Shown: piece after piece, positions 1 to 9,150 of the stretch
How positions within the stretch are numbered: the first letter of the stretch is position 1
How the letters are laid out: each line of letters starts with the position of its first letter
Assembly: GCA_964645585.1 (NCBI GenBank)
Contig: CAZYAN010000022.1
Coordinates: forward strand, 1 to 63,552
Direction: 5' to 3'
Length of the DNA stretch: 63,552 nucleotides
From: DATGSL01 sp964645585
GTDB lineage: Bacteria; Verrucomicrobiota; Verrucomicrobiia; Opitutales; T3Sed10-336
The notes under the pieces: generated by a model
Database searches by the model: none
Told to the model about the DNA's origin: nothing
What the model saw: only the letters and a program-made list of their open reading frames with translations
Made by a program: the position numbers and the translations under genes

Positions 1-19
1 AATAACCAATAACTACCAC

Positions 20-2176
20 CTACACCCCCTTCAACGTCCTCCCCGGCACCCACAGGCCGTCGACGAGCAACGAGCCGGGATGCTCGGGCACCCCGTATTC
101 ATTCCTCTCAATCAAACCAATCAGCATGTCCGTCGCCTGAGCCCCGACCAGCTGGATGTTCTGAAAAATTCCGCTCAGTTCGCTCGTCCGTCCGGGACAA
201 CTGAGATTGGCGAAACCAATGTCGCCAGGAACTGAATACCCGAAGCCTTCCAGCCAGTCGAGCCACGGATAAGGATGCGGCGCAATCACCACATCCGGCC
301 GCTCCTTCCGCAGCCACCGCGCCATCGTCCGCTCCGTCAGCTGATCCTGGTCTACGATTAACGGCTTCCGCAGGGTGACGTCCCCGATCTTACGCTGCTG
401 GACGAGAAATGCGGCCAGCCACCGGTTTTGCACGTTCGCGTTCTCGTGGGTTTTCATCGCCAGACCGATCCGTCGATAACCGAGCCGGTAACATTCCCGC
501 ACCGTCCGCCTCATTGAACTGTAATGATCGTTCGACACACAGTGGACACGCGGCGTGCTCATCCCGAGCCCGATCGCCACATGGCAGAAACCTTCCCACT
601 CAATCGGAAGCCAGACGTCCGGCCCCGGAAGCGGCGCAAACATCAAACCTTGGATCCCCCGCTTGTGTAACTGTCGAGTAATTCGCTCATGCGCCCGGCC
701 GCCTGGAGGAAGCCAGATTTCCTCCAGGCAAAAGCCTCGCTCCTCCGCCCGTTCTCTCGCGTGCTGGAAACAGAGCTCGATCGTCGGCGCCTGCCCTCGC
801 CAGCCGTCCGGCGTCGGATAAGCCGTCACAAACGCCAGACGCGGCCGCGCCCTCGGATAACTCCCGAAACGCCGGCTCCTCATCAGTTCCGAAACGTAGG
901 GGTTTTGTCGATACCCGAGCCTCCGCGCCGCCGCGATGACACGCTCGCGGGTAGCGGGAGAGATTCGCGGGCTTCCGCGGAGGCTCAGCGAGACGGTCGA
1001 AACATGGACATTGAGGCTCGCGGCGATGTCTCGCATCGAAGGCGGCGGTCCGGCCGCCGCTGACTGCTGCCCGCTGCGATTCATCTCGCTCGAGGCCGGC
1101 CGCTCCTGGAGGGTCTCCCCAGGGCTCCAGACCCCGTTGACCGACAGAGCAATCGGAAAAACCGGCAGTCCGCGCTCATTCCGCTCAATGGTGCCGATCA
1201 ACATATCGACGGCCCGGCCGGCGACCAGGTCCGGACTTTGATAGATCCCCGAAAATTCACTGTCCGGCGCCGGCTTGTTGAGACAGACCAGCCCGATTCG
1301 GTCCGGGACCGAAAAACCGTGTTCCTCCAGTGTGGCGCGCAGGCAAGATCCTTGCGCACTCACAATGACATCGGGCCGGTACTTTTTTATCCAGCGCGGG
1401 AAATCCGCGTCAAACACCTTCCCGGCGACCCATGCGGGTATTTTCGCCGGGCCGCTCCAGCGTTCCAGACCCATCAGGTACGCGGCAAGCCAGTGGCGGT
1501 TCACGCGCTGGTTATCTTCCGCCGAAAGCACAAGCCCGATCCGGCGGGAGCCGTTCTCCGCGCATTTCTCCATCGCCAGCAGCATCGCCTGGAAGTAGTC
1601 GCAGGCCACACGGTTGATCGCCGGGGGACTCACGGAAAAGCCGATCGAAACCGACGCGAAACGGGTCAGGTCCGGCACCTCCGCGGGCACCAGCTCCCGG
1701 CTGGAAAGCAGCAGCACGCCGGCAGCATTGCGCGTCATCAAAATCCGCGTCGCATGACGCCCGGACATCCCTTCCCCGCGGAGGTTCAGGACTTCCATCC
1801 GGAATCCCTTTGCCGAAGCTCGCGCCTGGATGCCTTCGAGCGAAGAGTGAAACAGGGCCGAAGCGTTTTCAGACGGTTCAATCGCCGTGCAGAGCACCAG
1901 CAGCGGCCGCGCCGTCGATGCACGCCCTGCCCGGCGTTCGCGGCAAACGGAGTTCAGCGCCGAGATGTACGGATTGCGGCGATACCCGAGCTTCTCCGCC
2001 GCCGCGCGCACCCGAGCACGCGTCGCCTCCGAGATCCGCGGGCTGTTGCTCAGCGCCAGCGAAACCGTCGCGGACGTGACGCCGGCCTCCCGAGCAACGT
2101 CCCTGACTTCGACCCTCCGGCCGTGTCTCCCTCCGGATTCTCGCCGCTTCGCCGCCACGCTGAAAAATGAGAACAA
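20..2176 (-). CDS. Tandem double LacI-family transcriptional regulator
   Basis: One 718-residue reading frame carries two complete LacI-type regulators in a row. Module 1 (about residues 20-355) opens with a helix-turn-helix containing VTSATVSLALSNSPRIS and then a periplasmic-binding-like ligand domain. Module 2 begins near an internal Met at residue 365 (plus-strand position 1084) with a second helix-turn-helix, VHVSTVSLSLRGSPRIS, and a second ligand domain. Family members normally have one module of about 340 residues and act as dimers, so this could be a covalent pseudo-dimer or a duplicated gene that lost its stop. Both ligand domains end with similar PGETL/PGRTL tails, which supports duplication. 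The gene is divergent from the secreted-protein operon starting at 2273, the likely target. The ligand is probably a sugar, but this is not determinable here. Confidence 0.88.
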   Translation of the reverse strand: MFSFFSVAAKRRESGGRHGRRVEVRDVAREAGVTSATVSLALSNSPRISEATRARVRAAAEKLGYRRNPYISALNSVCRERRAGRASTARPLLVLCTAIEPSENASALFHSSLEGIQARASAKGFRMEVLNLRGEGMSGRHATRILMTRNAAGVLLLSSRELVPAEVPDLTRFASVSIGFSVSPPAINRVACDYFQAMLLAMEKCAENGSRRIGLVLSAEDNQRVNRHWLAAYLMGLERWSGPAKIPAWVAGKVFDADFPRWIKKYRPDVIVSAQGSCLRATLEEHGFSVPDRIGLVCLNKPAPDSEFSGIYQSPDLVAGRAVDMLIGTIERNERGLPVFPIALSVNGVWSPGETLQERPASSEMNRSGQQSAAAGPPPSMRDIAASLNVHVSTVSLSLRGSPRISPATRERVIAAARRLGYRQNPYVSELMRSRRFGSYPRARPRLAFVTAYPTPDGWRGQAPTIELCFQHARERAEERGFCLEEIWLPPGGRAHERITRQLHKRGIQGLMFAPLPGPDVWLPIEWEGFCHVAIGLGMSTPRVHCVSNDHYSSMRRTVRECYRLGYRRIGLAMKTHENANVQNRWLAAFLVQQRKIGDVTLRKPLIVDQDQLTERTMARWLRKERPDVVIAPHPYPWLDWLEGFGYSVPGDIGFANLSCPGRTSELSGIFQNIQLVGAQATDMLIGLIERNEYGVPEHPGSLLVDGLWVPGRTLKGV

Positions 2177-2257
2177 TTCGATGCTTCCTCTGGCAGGATT
2201 ATTCCCGCTTGTTCAACGGGGTAAACTAAATTTTCCCTGAGATCGTTACCGCTTTTT

Positions 2258-2268
2258 GACAAGTTGTC
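2258..2268. promoter_or_regulatory. Perfect inverted repeat upstream of secreted-protein operon
   Basis: GACAAGTTGTC is a perfect 5+1+5 inverted repeat lying 4 bases before the ATG at 2273, in the short divergent region next to the double LacI gene. LacI-family operators are palindromic, so it could be an operator. It is short and could be chance. Confidence 0.3.
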
Positions 2269-2272
2269 TTGC

Positions 2273-4762
2273 ATGAAAACTGCTCACCTCTCCCTTGCCC
2301 TCCTGCTCTCCGTTGCCCTGTTCCCCGCCACGCAGGCTCCCGCCTCCCAGATCCTGTGGGAACTGAATGCGGGCGATCGCGAATACATTCGAACCGACAA
2401 CCGCCAGCGTTCCATCGCCTACAACCGGTTCACCGGACACGTCTATTACACCCTCGTCGACCAGTTCAACGACGAGGCAGGCCGGGTCTTCATCCTCGAC
2501 GCCCTCACCGGCGCCGATGTCGGGGAGCTCTCCGTCGAGGGAATCACCAACGACGGCGCCTTCGACCTCAGCGAAATCGACGTGGCCGATGACGGAACCA
2601 TCTACGGCGCCAATCTCACCGTCAACGAGGAGCCGTTCCGCATCTATCGGTGGCTCGACGAATCGTCCAACCCCGAACTGGTCTACACCGGCGATCCGAG
2701 CAGCGGCCTCCCGGGACCGTCCGACCGGCGCTGGGGGAAAAACATGGATGTGCGCGGAACAAAAGACGCTATCGAGATCATCGTCGTCTCCCGCACCGGC
2801 TTCGCCGCCTTGTTCACGGGGTCCGATAACCTCACCTGCACCACCTTCGCCGATCTCCCGGGCTACCGCCTCGAGCGCGGCGTCGCCTTCGGTAAAGGCG
2901 ACACTTTCTACGCCGACCGCCACGGCGTCGGCCTCCATCACTTCGCCTTCGACCGCACAGCAGGAACCACCGAGATCCTCCAGATCTACGACGAAACCGT
3001 CTTCCCGGAAAGCATCGGTCCTATCTTCGTCGACCTCGAACGACGGATTCTCGGAGGCGTCGTCCCCGCAAATGCCAATGTCCGGCAATCGGTCATGTTC
3101 TTCGACCTCGACTCCCTCAGTGCCGATTTTCCTAATCCCGCTTACCTCGCCATCCCTTTCTCCACCCGCAACGCGAACCCGAATGGCTACGGCGGCATGG
3201 ACTTCGGCTCAGGCCTCGCATTTGCCGTCAATACCAATAACGGCATCCTCGCCCTCACGCTCCCGCCACCGACGTCACCGGTCTCGATCCAGAATCTCGA
3301 GATCGCCGATGATAACCTCACCTTCAATATCCGGTCGCGCTTCCCCATCGACGGCAACGTCAATCATATCCTCGAAGGAAGTCCCTCCCTCGAGCCCGGC
3401 TCCTGGGAGCCCGTCAACGCGGATTTGCGCCAGTCGCTCCGCGCCGGATCCGGTACGCTCCAGACAGCCGCCCCGGATGAGAACCGCTTTTTCTACCGCC
3501 TCACCGCCGCCTCCAATATCGGAAGCTCGTACTTCGAAGACTTCGAGTCCGGCGGCGAAGGCTGGACCTCCGGCGGGGCAAACAACACCTGGGAAATCGG
3601 CATCCCGACCTCCGGCCCCGGCACCGCCATCAGCGGCCAAAATGTCGCCGCAACCAACCTTGCCGGCGCTTACCTGCCAGACACCGACGCTTGGCTCCGC
3701 TCACCGCCAATCGACCTGACCGAAGTGACCGAAGCCACTCTCTCGTTCCAGGAATACGTCGATGTTGACGATTTCGAGGACTTCCACGGTACTGTTGTCT
3801 CTATCCTCGATGCCAACACCCTCGACGAGCTCGAAGAACTCTCCCGCACCAACGAACGGAACACCGGCTGGCGCGCGCGCCGATTGACTCTTAGCGAGGC
3901 CAGTCTCGGGCGCGAAATCGTCATTCAGTTCCGGCTCTATTCAGACGGCGTTGTCAACGACTACGCCGGCTGGTACATCGACGACGTTTCCCTCGAAACT
4001 CCGCGCCTCCCCCTCACCCTCGTCAATACGACGACGCTGGCGAGTCTCACGGTCGACGGAGTCCTGGTCGACGGCTTTAACGGCGTCTCGAAAAACGAAT
4101 ACAGCGCCGTGCTTAGCGGCACCTCTCCCGTCCAGATCGCCGCAACGGCGGTTGACCCGGCCGCCATCGTCTTCATCGAGGGCAACATCATCTCACCAGA
4201 TGATTTCCACCCGTTCGACCCGTCAGCCGGTCTTCCGTCCACCCTCTCCATCGACGTGCTCGCCCGCGACGGCGTCAACATGGACACCTACACTCTGACC
4301 TTCCTCGCGGAGCAATCCAACGTCGCGCTCAACAGACCGGTCCTCGCCAGTTCCGAGTGGACCGCGGGCGAAGTCACCTACGCTGGGTCCAATGCTGTCG
4401 ACGGCATCCGCGACAACAACAACTCGCGCTGGATCACCGATGGCGAAACACCCGGGGCCGCCGAACCGCCGCAATGGCTCGAGATCGACCTTCTCGGCAC
4501 GTACACCTTGAGCTCCGGCACCGTCGTCAACGGCCACGCAACCAGTTCCAGCCTGAGCTGGATCGTGCCGAGCTTCTGGCTCGAATACCTCGACGGCGAA
4601 GAATGGAAACTCATCCCGGGCGCATCAATTACCGGAAATACCGCGCGCGAGGTCCTCTTTATCTTCGACGAACCCGTCACCACAAACAAGGTCCGCTTCG
4701 TCACCGATGTCGCGGGATATGTCCGCATTCTCGAAATCGAAATCTTCGGAACCGCCAACTAA
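2273..4762 (+). CDS. Secreted multidomain beta-rich protein (MAM-like, cadherin-like, F5/8C-like)
   Basis: This is a predicted 829-residue exported protein. I chose the ATG at 2273 over an in-frame TTG at 2264 because the signal peptide (MKTAHLSLALLLSVALF, cleavage near PASQ) begins there. Residues about 30-350 look like a beta-propeller-type region. About 420-580 resembles a MAM-like jelly roll (FEDFESGGEGW to WYIDDVSLE). About 583-680 resembles a cadherin-like beta sandwich. Residues 682-829 resemble a discoidin/F5-8 type C carbohydrate-binding domain (SNVALNRPVLASSEW and a closing VRILEIEIFG). No catalytic motif was recognised, so a carbohydrate-binding or surface role is inferred. The pseudopilin gene at 4766 starts 3 bases after its stop, indicating co-transcription. 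Confidence 0.85.
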   Translation: MKTAHLSLALLLSVALFPATQAPASQILWELNAGDREYIRTDNRQRSIAYNRFTGHVYYTLVDQFNDEAGRVFILDALTGADVGELSVEGITNDGAFDLSEIDVADDGTIYGANLTVNEEPFRIYRWLDESSNPELVYTGDPSSGLPGPSDRRWGKNMDVRGTKDAIEIIVVSRTGFAALFTGSDNLTCTTFADLPGYRLERGVAFGKGDTFYADRHGVGLHHFAFDRTAGTTEILQIYDETVFPESIGPIFVDLERRILGGVVPANANVRQSVMFFDLDSLSADFPNPAYLAIPFSTRNANPNGYGGMDFGSGLAFAVNTNNGILALTLPPPTSPVSIQNLEIADDNLTFNIRSRFPIDGNVNHILEGSPSLEPGSWEPVNADLRQSLRAGSGTLQTAAPDENRFFYRLTAASNIGSSYFEDFESGGEGWTSGGANNTWEIGIPTSGPGTAISGQNVAATNLAGAYLPDTDAWLRSPPIDLTEVTEATLSFQEYVDVDDFEDFHGTVVSILDANTLDELEELSRTNERNTGWRARRLTLSEASLGREIVIQFRLYSDGVVNDYAGWYIDDVSLETPRLPLTLVNTTTLASLTVDGVLVDGFNGVSKNEYSAVLSGTSPVQIAATAVDPAAIVFIEGNIISPDDFHPFDPSAGLPSTLSIDVLARDGVNMDTYTLTFLAEQSNVALNRPVLASSEWTAGEVTYAGSNAVDGIRDNNNSRWITDGETPGAAEPPQWLEIDLLGTYTLSSGTVVNGHATSSSLSWIVPSFWLEYLDGEEWKLIPGASITGNTAREVLFIFDEPVTTNKVRFVTDVAGYVRILEIEIFGTAN

Positions 4763-4765
4763 ACG

Positions 4766-5515
4766 GTGAAGCACCCGAATGGAAATATGTTGCACCCGAT
4801 GATCTCAGCCTTCCACCCTTCCCGTCGCACACAATCGAGACGGGCGTTCACCCTCATCGAGCTGCTCACCGTCATCGCGATCATCGGGATCCTCGCGGCC
4901 ATTCTCATTCCAGTTGTCGGCACGGTTCGAGAACAGGCCAAAACCGGACAATGCCAGTCCAACCTGCGGCAGATCGGGACCGCTGCCCTCCTGTATTCCG
5001 CCGACAACGACGATCTCCTGCCGCCGCAACACCCGACGAATATCGCCTCTCTCTCCCCGTCGACCCGCGACGCCTTCGATTACTATCTCAACGGCGGTTA
5101 CGAGGTCTTCTACTGCGCCAACGAAGGCGTCCCGTCCAACTTCCGCACAACCTACGGCGATCCGCTGCGCGCATGGACGACCATCGAACGGAGCCGGTAC
5201 TACATCGGCTACTTCTACCTCGGCAATCCAACCGACGGCGGCGATCCGGAAGCCGTTTGGCTCGACGCGCGCCGCACCGGACGTCGCCGCGACAACTATA
5301 TCGTCCGCGCCAACGAGCCGGATGCCTCGCTCATCGCCATCGCAACTGACCATATCAACGACAAGGACGGCGGCCCTGGAACCTGGGTCCTCCGCCATCC
5401 GCTTTCGACTTCCGGGACCAACAACGTCCTCTACGGCGACGGTCACGTCGAACGCAAACAGGCACACGAACTTCTTCGCCGCTGGCAAGGCCCGAACGGG
5501 CCCGTCGGATGGTAA
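4766..5515 (+). CDS. Type II secretion-like pseudopilin with DG box
   Basis: The N terminus has a classic class III prepilin signal, RRAFTLIELLTVIAIIGILA, followed by a long amphipathic helix and the SNLRQIGTAALLYSADN segment typical of the pseudopilins abundant in Verrucomicrobiota, Planctomycetota and Lentisphaerota. A C-terminal YGDGHVE motif matches the H-X9-DG type. The start is uncertain: GTG 4766, ATG 4787 or ATG 4799, none with a clear ribosome-binding site. The protein would be processed by a prepilin peptidase such as that at 38281-39195. It lies 3 bases after the secreted-protein gene and is followed by a strong terminator, so the two form an operon. Its role is probably assembly or export, by family inference. 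Confidence 0.88.
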   Translation: MKHPNGNMLHPMISAFHPSRRTQSRRAFTLIELLTVIAIIGILAAILIPVVGTVREQAKTGQCQSNLRQIGTAALLYSADNDDLLPPQHPTNIASLSPSTRDAFDYYLNGGYEVFYCANEGVPSNFRTTYGDPLRAWTTIERSRYYIGYFYLGNPTDGGDPEAVWLDARRTGRRRDNYIVRANEPDASLIAIATDHINDKDGGPGTWVLRHPLSTSGTNNVLYGDGHVERKQAHELLRRWQGPNGPVGW

Positions 5516-5543
5516 CGCCATCCAGGCCAACGTCCGTTCCTTC

Positions 5544-5586
5544 CCGCGGCGATTCGCTTTTGGCAATCGCCGCGGTCTTTTTTATT
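5544..5586 (+). terminator. Rho-independent terminator of the 2273-5515 operon
   Basis: Perfect 11-bp stem (CCGCGGCGATT with AATCGCCGCGG), a 10-base loop, then a T-rich tail TCTTTTTTATT. It ends 10 bases before the next ATG at 5597, so the lyase-like gene probably uses its own promoter or read-through. Confidence 0.9.
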
Positions 5587-5596
5587 CTTCACTGCC

Positions 5597-7576
5597 ATGA
5601 CTTCGTTCCGATCCAATCGCACAGCCCGCTTCCTTTTTCTCGGAGCCGTTTTCTGCTTCGCCTTCTCGTCCGCCAGCCTCCAAGCGGAAGCCGAGGACCC
5701 GCTCCCGCCAGTCGAACCCGTCGACTGGTCCGCCATTCGGCCAGCCGAGATCAGCGACCAGGACGCCCTCTACTTTCCCTACTTCATTATCGAGCCGACC
5801 CACTCCCTCGCCTACTATCTCGGCCACTTTTCCACTGTCGCCAACGCCATCCGCGACCGTGATCCGGCTCGCGGCTTCATCGATATCCCAATCTGGCGCC
5901 TCCCGAAAGACAACAAGCCCTACAACGCCCGGATCATGGAGAATATCCTCTCCCTCGTCTGGTTCTACACCAAGAATGACCCGTGGAATCCGTATCACGG
6001 CGATCCGGCTGTGCGCGCCCGCCTCGAAGCGGCCTTGCAATTCTGGCTCTCGATCCAAGACTCCCACGGACGGTTCAGCGAGTATTCACCCGGCGGGTAC
6101 GCTCTCGCCCCAACCGCCTTCGCCGTAAAATTCATGGGCGAGTCGCTCGTCCTCCTTAAAGATGGCCCGGCTATCGATCCCGACCTCCTTGAAAAGTTGA
6201 CCGACGGTGTCCGCCGCGCCCTCCTCTTTATCTTCAACAGCGATACCTTCTACCGGCATGGTCTCCGGCTGACCAATCAGTACACCAGCGCGTTCGCCGG
6301 CGCCCTTGCCTACCTCTCCGTTCACGATGATCCCGATGTCGAAACAGCCCTCCTCCAACGGATCGAGTCCGCCCGGTCCGATTTCCAAAGCCCGGCTGGC
6401 TACCTCTACGAGGGCAACGGCCCAGACTGGGGCTACTACTTCGGCACGCACCACAGCAACACCCAAATGATCTGGCACTACACACGAAACTCGGCTCGCT
6501 TCCCGATCCGCGTCGACAAGATCCTCCTCGACGAGTTTACCCGCTCCACCGAATGGCTCGCGTACAACGCCGTTCCACAGCCGGACGGCCTCCGCTTCTA
6601 TCTCAACCGCGCTATCGAAACCCGCCAGTCCCGCCACAGCTTCGAGCGGCTCAATACGCCGCTTGCCGAGAAGGTTCTTCTCGCCCGCGCCTTCAGCGTC
6701 ACCGCGGAAGAACGAGACGTGCGTCTCAGCGAAAACCGCCGGGAACTCGCGGAACATTGGGGAAACCCGCCGCCCATGGAGCCCGACACCTTCAGCTGGA
6801 GCACCTACACTCCCTACGGCTTCATTCACCGGAATCACATCCAATGGTTCCCAGCCGAAAAGCAGCGGCGCGAAGCCCGGAACGCCCTTCCTTACGTCGC
6901 CCGTAACCACTTTATCCATCAGCGCGGCGACGGTGTCCGCCACGACTGTTTCTTCACGTTCATCCGGCGCCCCGGCTATTACGTCGCCTTCAACTCCGGC
7001 GAACACTACCGTTCCCAGCAACGGCTCGGACTCGGACTCCTCTGGCATCCGGAATTCGGCACCCTCCTCCAGTCGCAAACCGGCACCCGCGACTTTGCCT
7101 GGGGCACCCGCCTCGTCGGCGGCGATTCCGTCGCGGAAGCCGCCTCGATCAACGCGGTTTTCATCATCGATGGAAAACCCATCCCTCCGGAGCCCGGTGC
7201 CCGCGACCTCCCCGATGGCGAATTAACCGTCCGCTACCCGGTTCCCGGCGGAGAGAAACAGCTGCGCTTCCTCGATGATCGCATCGATGTCGCCGTCTCC
7301 GCAACCAATTCCGAATCCAGCAGGAGTGGCAACGTCGATTCCGCCGCATCCTGGACTGAACAAATTCCGCTTCTCCTCGCCGACAGTGACGAACTCCGCC
7401 AGTCCAACAACGCTGTAACCCTTATCCGGAACGACAGAGCCATCCTTGCCATCCGCTTCCACCACCAGGTAGGCATCGAACTCGTCAACGGTCCCGCACT
7501 CGACGGCCTCACCGTCCGGGCCGTCCACACAAGCGCCTCACGAAAGCTCAACTACTCGATCGTTCTCACTCCCTGA
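5597..7576 (+). CDS. Predicted secreted polysaccharide lyase-like protein (alpha/alpha toroid plus beta sandwich)
   Basis: A 659-residue protein with a signal peptide (about residues 1-30, FLFLGAVFCFAFSSASLQA). Residues about 60-400 are helix-rich with repeated aromatic clusters, as in (alpha/alpha) toroids of heparinase/alginate-lyase-like enzymes. Notable segments are YEGNGPDWGYYFGTHHSNTQ and RLTNQYTSAFAGALAYL, which contain candidate Tyr/His/Asn catalytic residues. The C-terminal half (about 420-659) looks like an antiparallel beta sandwich with GLGLLWHPEFGTLLQS. The overall layout resembles heparinase II/III-type lyases, but I cannot place it in a numbered family. The neighbouring uxaC and glucarate-dehydratase-like genes make a uronate-containing polymer a reasonable substrate. 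Confidence 0.6.
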   Translation: MTSFRSNRTARFLFLGAVFCFAFSSASLQAEAEDPLPPVEPVDWSAIRPAEISDQDALYFPYFIIEPTHSLAYYLGHFSTVANAIRDRDPARGFIDIPIWRLPKDNKPYNARIMENILSLVWFYTKNDPWNPYHGDPAVRARLEAALQFWLSIQDSHGRFSEYSPGGYALAPTAFAVKFMGESLVLLKDGPAIDPDLLEKLTDGVRRALLFIFNSDTFYRHGLRLTNQYTSAFAGALAYLSVHDDPDVETALLQRIESARSDFQSPAGYLYEGNGPDWGYYFGTHHSNTQMIWHYTRNSARFPIRVDKILLDEFTRSTEWLAYNAVPQPDGLRFYLNRAIETRQSRHSFERLNTPLAEKVLLARAFSVTAEERDVRLSENRRELAEHWGNPPPMEPDTFSWSTYTPYGFIHRNHIQWFPAEKQRREARNALPYVARNHFIHQRGDGVRHDCFFTFIRRPGYYVAFNSGEHYRSQQRLGLGLLWHPEFGTLLQSQTGTRDFAWGTRLVGGDSVAEAASINAVFIIDGKPIPPEPGARDLPDGELTVRYPVPGGEKQLRFLDDRIDVAVSATNSESSRSGNVDSAASWTEQIPLLLADSDELRQSNNAVTLIRNDRAILAIRFHHQVGIELVNGPALDGLTVRAVHTSASRKLNYSIVLTP

Positions 7577-7635
7577 CCCGGCAAGCCGGCCGGGAACCGC
7601 GTACAGCTACCGCCCAGACGCCGCACGGCGAGGCT

Positions 7636-9045
7636 TCACACTTCCAGACCGAGATACCGTTCCGCATTCCGATAACAGATGTCGCGCACCAAACCTCCCA
7701 GCAACGTCATCTCCCGCGGAAGCTCGCCGTTCTCCACATCCTGTCCGATCAGATTGCAGAGAATACGCCGAAAGTATTCGTGCCTCGAATACGAAAACAG
7801 ACTCCGTGAATCGGTCACCATGCCGGCAAACCGGCTGAGCAGTCCGAGATTCGACAGCGCGTTCATCTGCCACTCCATCCCTTCCTTCTGATCGAGATGC
7901 CACCACCCGCTGCCAAACTGGATCTTACCGGGAATCGTCCCGCCCTGAAAATTTCCGACCATCGTGCCAAAGACATAATTGTCAGCCGGATTGCTGTTGT
8001 ACAACACCATCTTCGGCAGCTGATCGGTCTGGTCGAGCAGGTCGAGATACGTCGCCAGCGGCTGCGCTTGCCGATGGTCCCCGATCGAATCAAACCCGGA
8101 ATTCGGCCCGATGCTCCGCAGAAATCGCGTATTCAAACTTCGGATCGCCCCGATGTGCAACTGCTTCGTCCAGCCTTTCTCCGCATCGAGACGTCCGAAA
8201 TAAACCATCATGAACGTTCGGTACTTCTCCGCGGCCTCGGCATCGGGCACCTGCCCCTTCCGCGCCTCCCGATACACCGCGGCCGCCTCCGTCTCCGTGC
8301 ATGGCGCTGCATGACATCGCTCCAGTCCGTGATCCGACAAGCGTCCGCCGACCGAATGAAAACAATCATGGCGGCACCGCAGAGCCTCCAGAAATCCGCC
8401 CAGCTCCGCGCATCCGACCCCGCTCAAGCCCTCCAGCCTCGCCACCCAAGGGTTGAACACCTCCGGCTGATCGACCGCCAGCGCCAGATCCGGGCGATAC
8501 GTCGGATACATCCGAAACGGAGCGCTCGGCGCCTGCCGGAAACGCTCATGATGTTCCAGCGTATCCGTCGGATCATCCGTCGTGCAAACCGCCTTCACAT
8601 TCAGCCGCTCGAGAATGGAGACCGCACGCATCTCCGGCGAGGCCAAACGCTCATTCGCCGCCTCCCAAACTCGCGGCGCACTCTCCTCATCGAGCAGTTC
8701 ATCTATTCCAAGAAATCGCTTCAGCTCAAGATGCACCCAATGATACAGCGGATTCCTCAAAAGCCGCGGAACTGTCCGCGCCCAAGCGAGATACTTTTCA
8801 TATTCCGTCGCATCGCCCGTTATATACCTTTCGGATATGCCATTCGCACGCATCGCGCGCCACTTGTACGGATCCGCCTCAATCCAGATTTCGTACAGAT
8901 TCCGGTACTGCCGGTTTTCGGCAATCTCTTCAGGAACGAGATGACAGTGAAAATCGAGAATCGGTTCGTGGGCGGCATGGTCGTGATAAAGCTCCCGCGC
9001 CGTTTCGTTATGCAGGAGGAAATTGTCCGTAATGAAAGTTTTCAT
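7636..9045 (-). CDS. uxaC: Uronate isomerase
   Basis: This 469-residue protein is recognisable as UxaC of the amidohydrolase superfamily. Visible marks are an N-terminal LDFHCHL metal-binding segment, the early NRQYRNLYEIWIEADPYKWR region, TTDDPTD, and a C-terminal RHEYFRRILCNLIGQDVENG stretch. Length is normal for the family. The enzyme interconverts D-glucuronate with D-fructuronate and D-galacturonate with D-tagaturonate in the cytoplasm, the first step of hexuronate catabolism. It is convergent with the lyase-like gene and divergent from the enolase-superfamily gene at 9151. No uxaB, uxuA or kdgK lies in this window, so the rest of the pathway must be elsewhere. Confidence 0.97.
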   Translation of the reverse strand: MKTFITDNFLLHNETARELYHDHAAHEPILDFHCHLVPEEIAENRQYRNLYEIWIEADPYKWRAMRANGISERYITGDATEYEKYLAWARTVPRLLRNPLYHWVHLELKRFLGIDELLDEESAPRVWEAANERLASPEMRAVSILERLNVKAVCTTDDPTDTLEHHERFRQAPSAPFRMYPTYRPDLALAVDQPEVFNPWVARLEGLSGVGCAELGGFLEALRCRHDCFHSVGGRLSDHGLERCHAAPCTETEAAAVYREARKGQVPDAEAAEKYRTFMMVYFGRLDAEKGWTKQLHIGAIRSLNTRFLRSIGPNSGFDSIGDHRQAQPLATYLDLLDQTDQLPKMVLYNSNPADNYVFGTMVGNFQGGTIPGKIQFGSGWWHLDQKEGMEWQMNALSNLGLLSRFAGMVTDSRSLFSYSRHEYFRRILCNLIGQDVENGELPREMTLLGGLVRDICYRNAERYLGLEV

Positions 9046-9150
9046 ACAATGTCTGTGTAAACTCTTCTTCCGCGCATCCCAGTCTTGTTCTCGCGTACGA
9101 GTTCAGCAACACAATCTTCTCTTTTTCAACGTGATTACCTTTCACCTATC

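Noticed and set aside
9090..9101. CTCG-N4-CGAG dyad between uxaC and the enolase-superfamily gene
   Set aside because: Too short to claim as an operator without conservation data.
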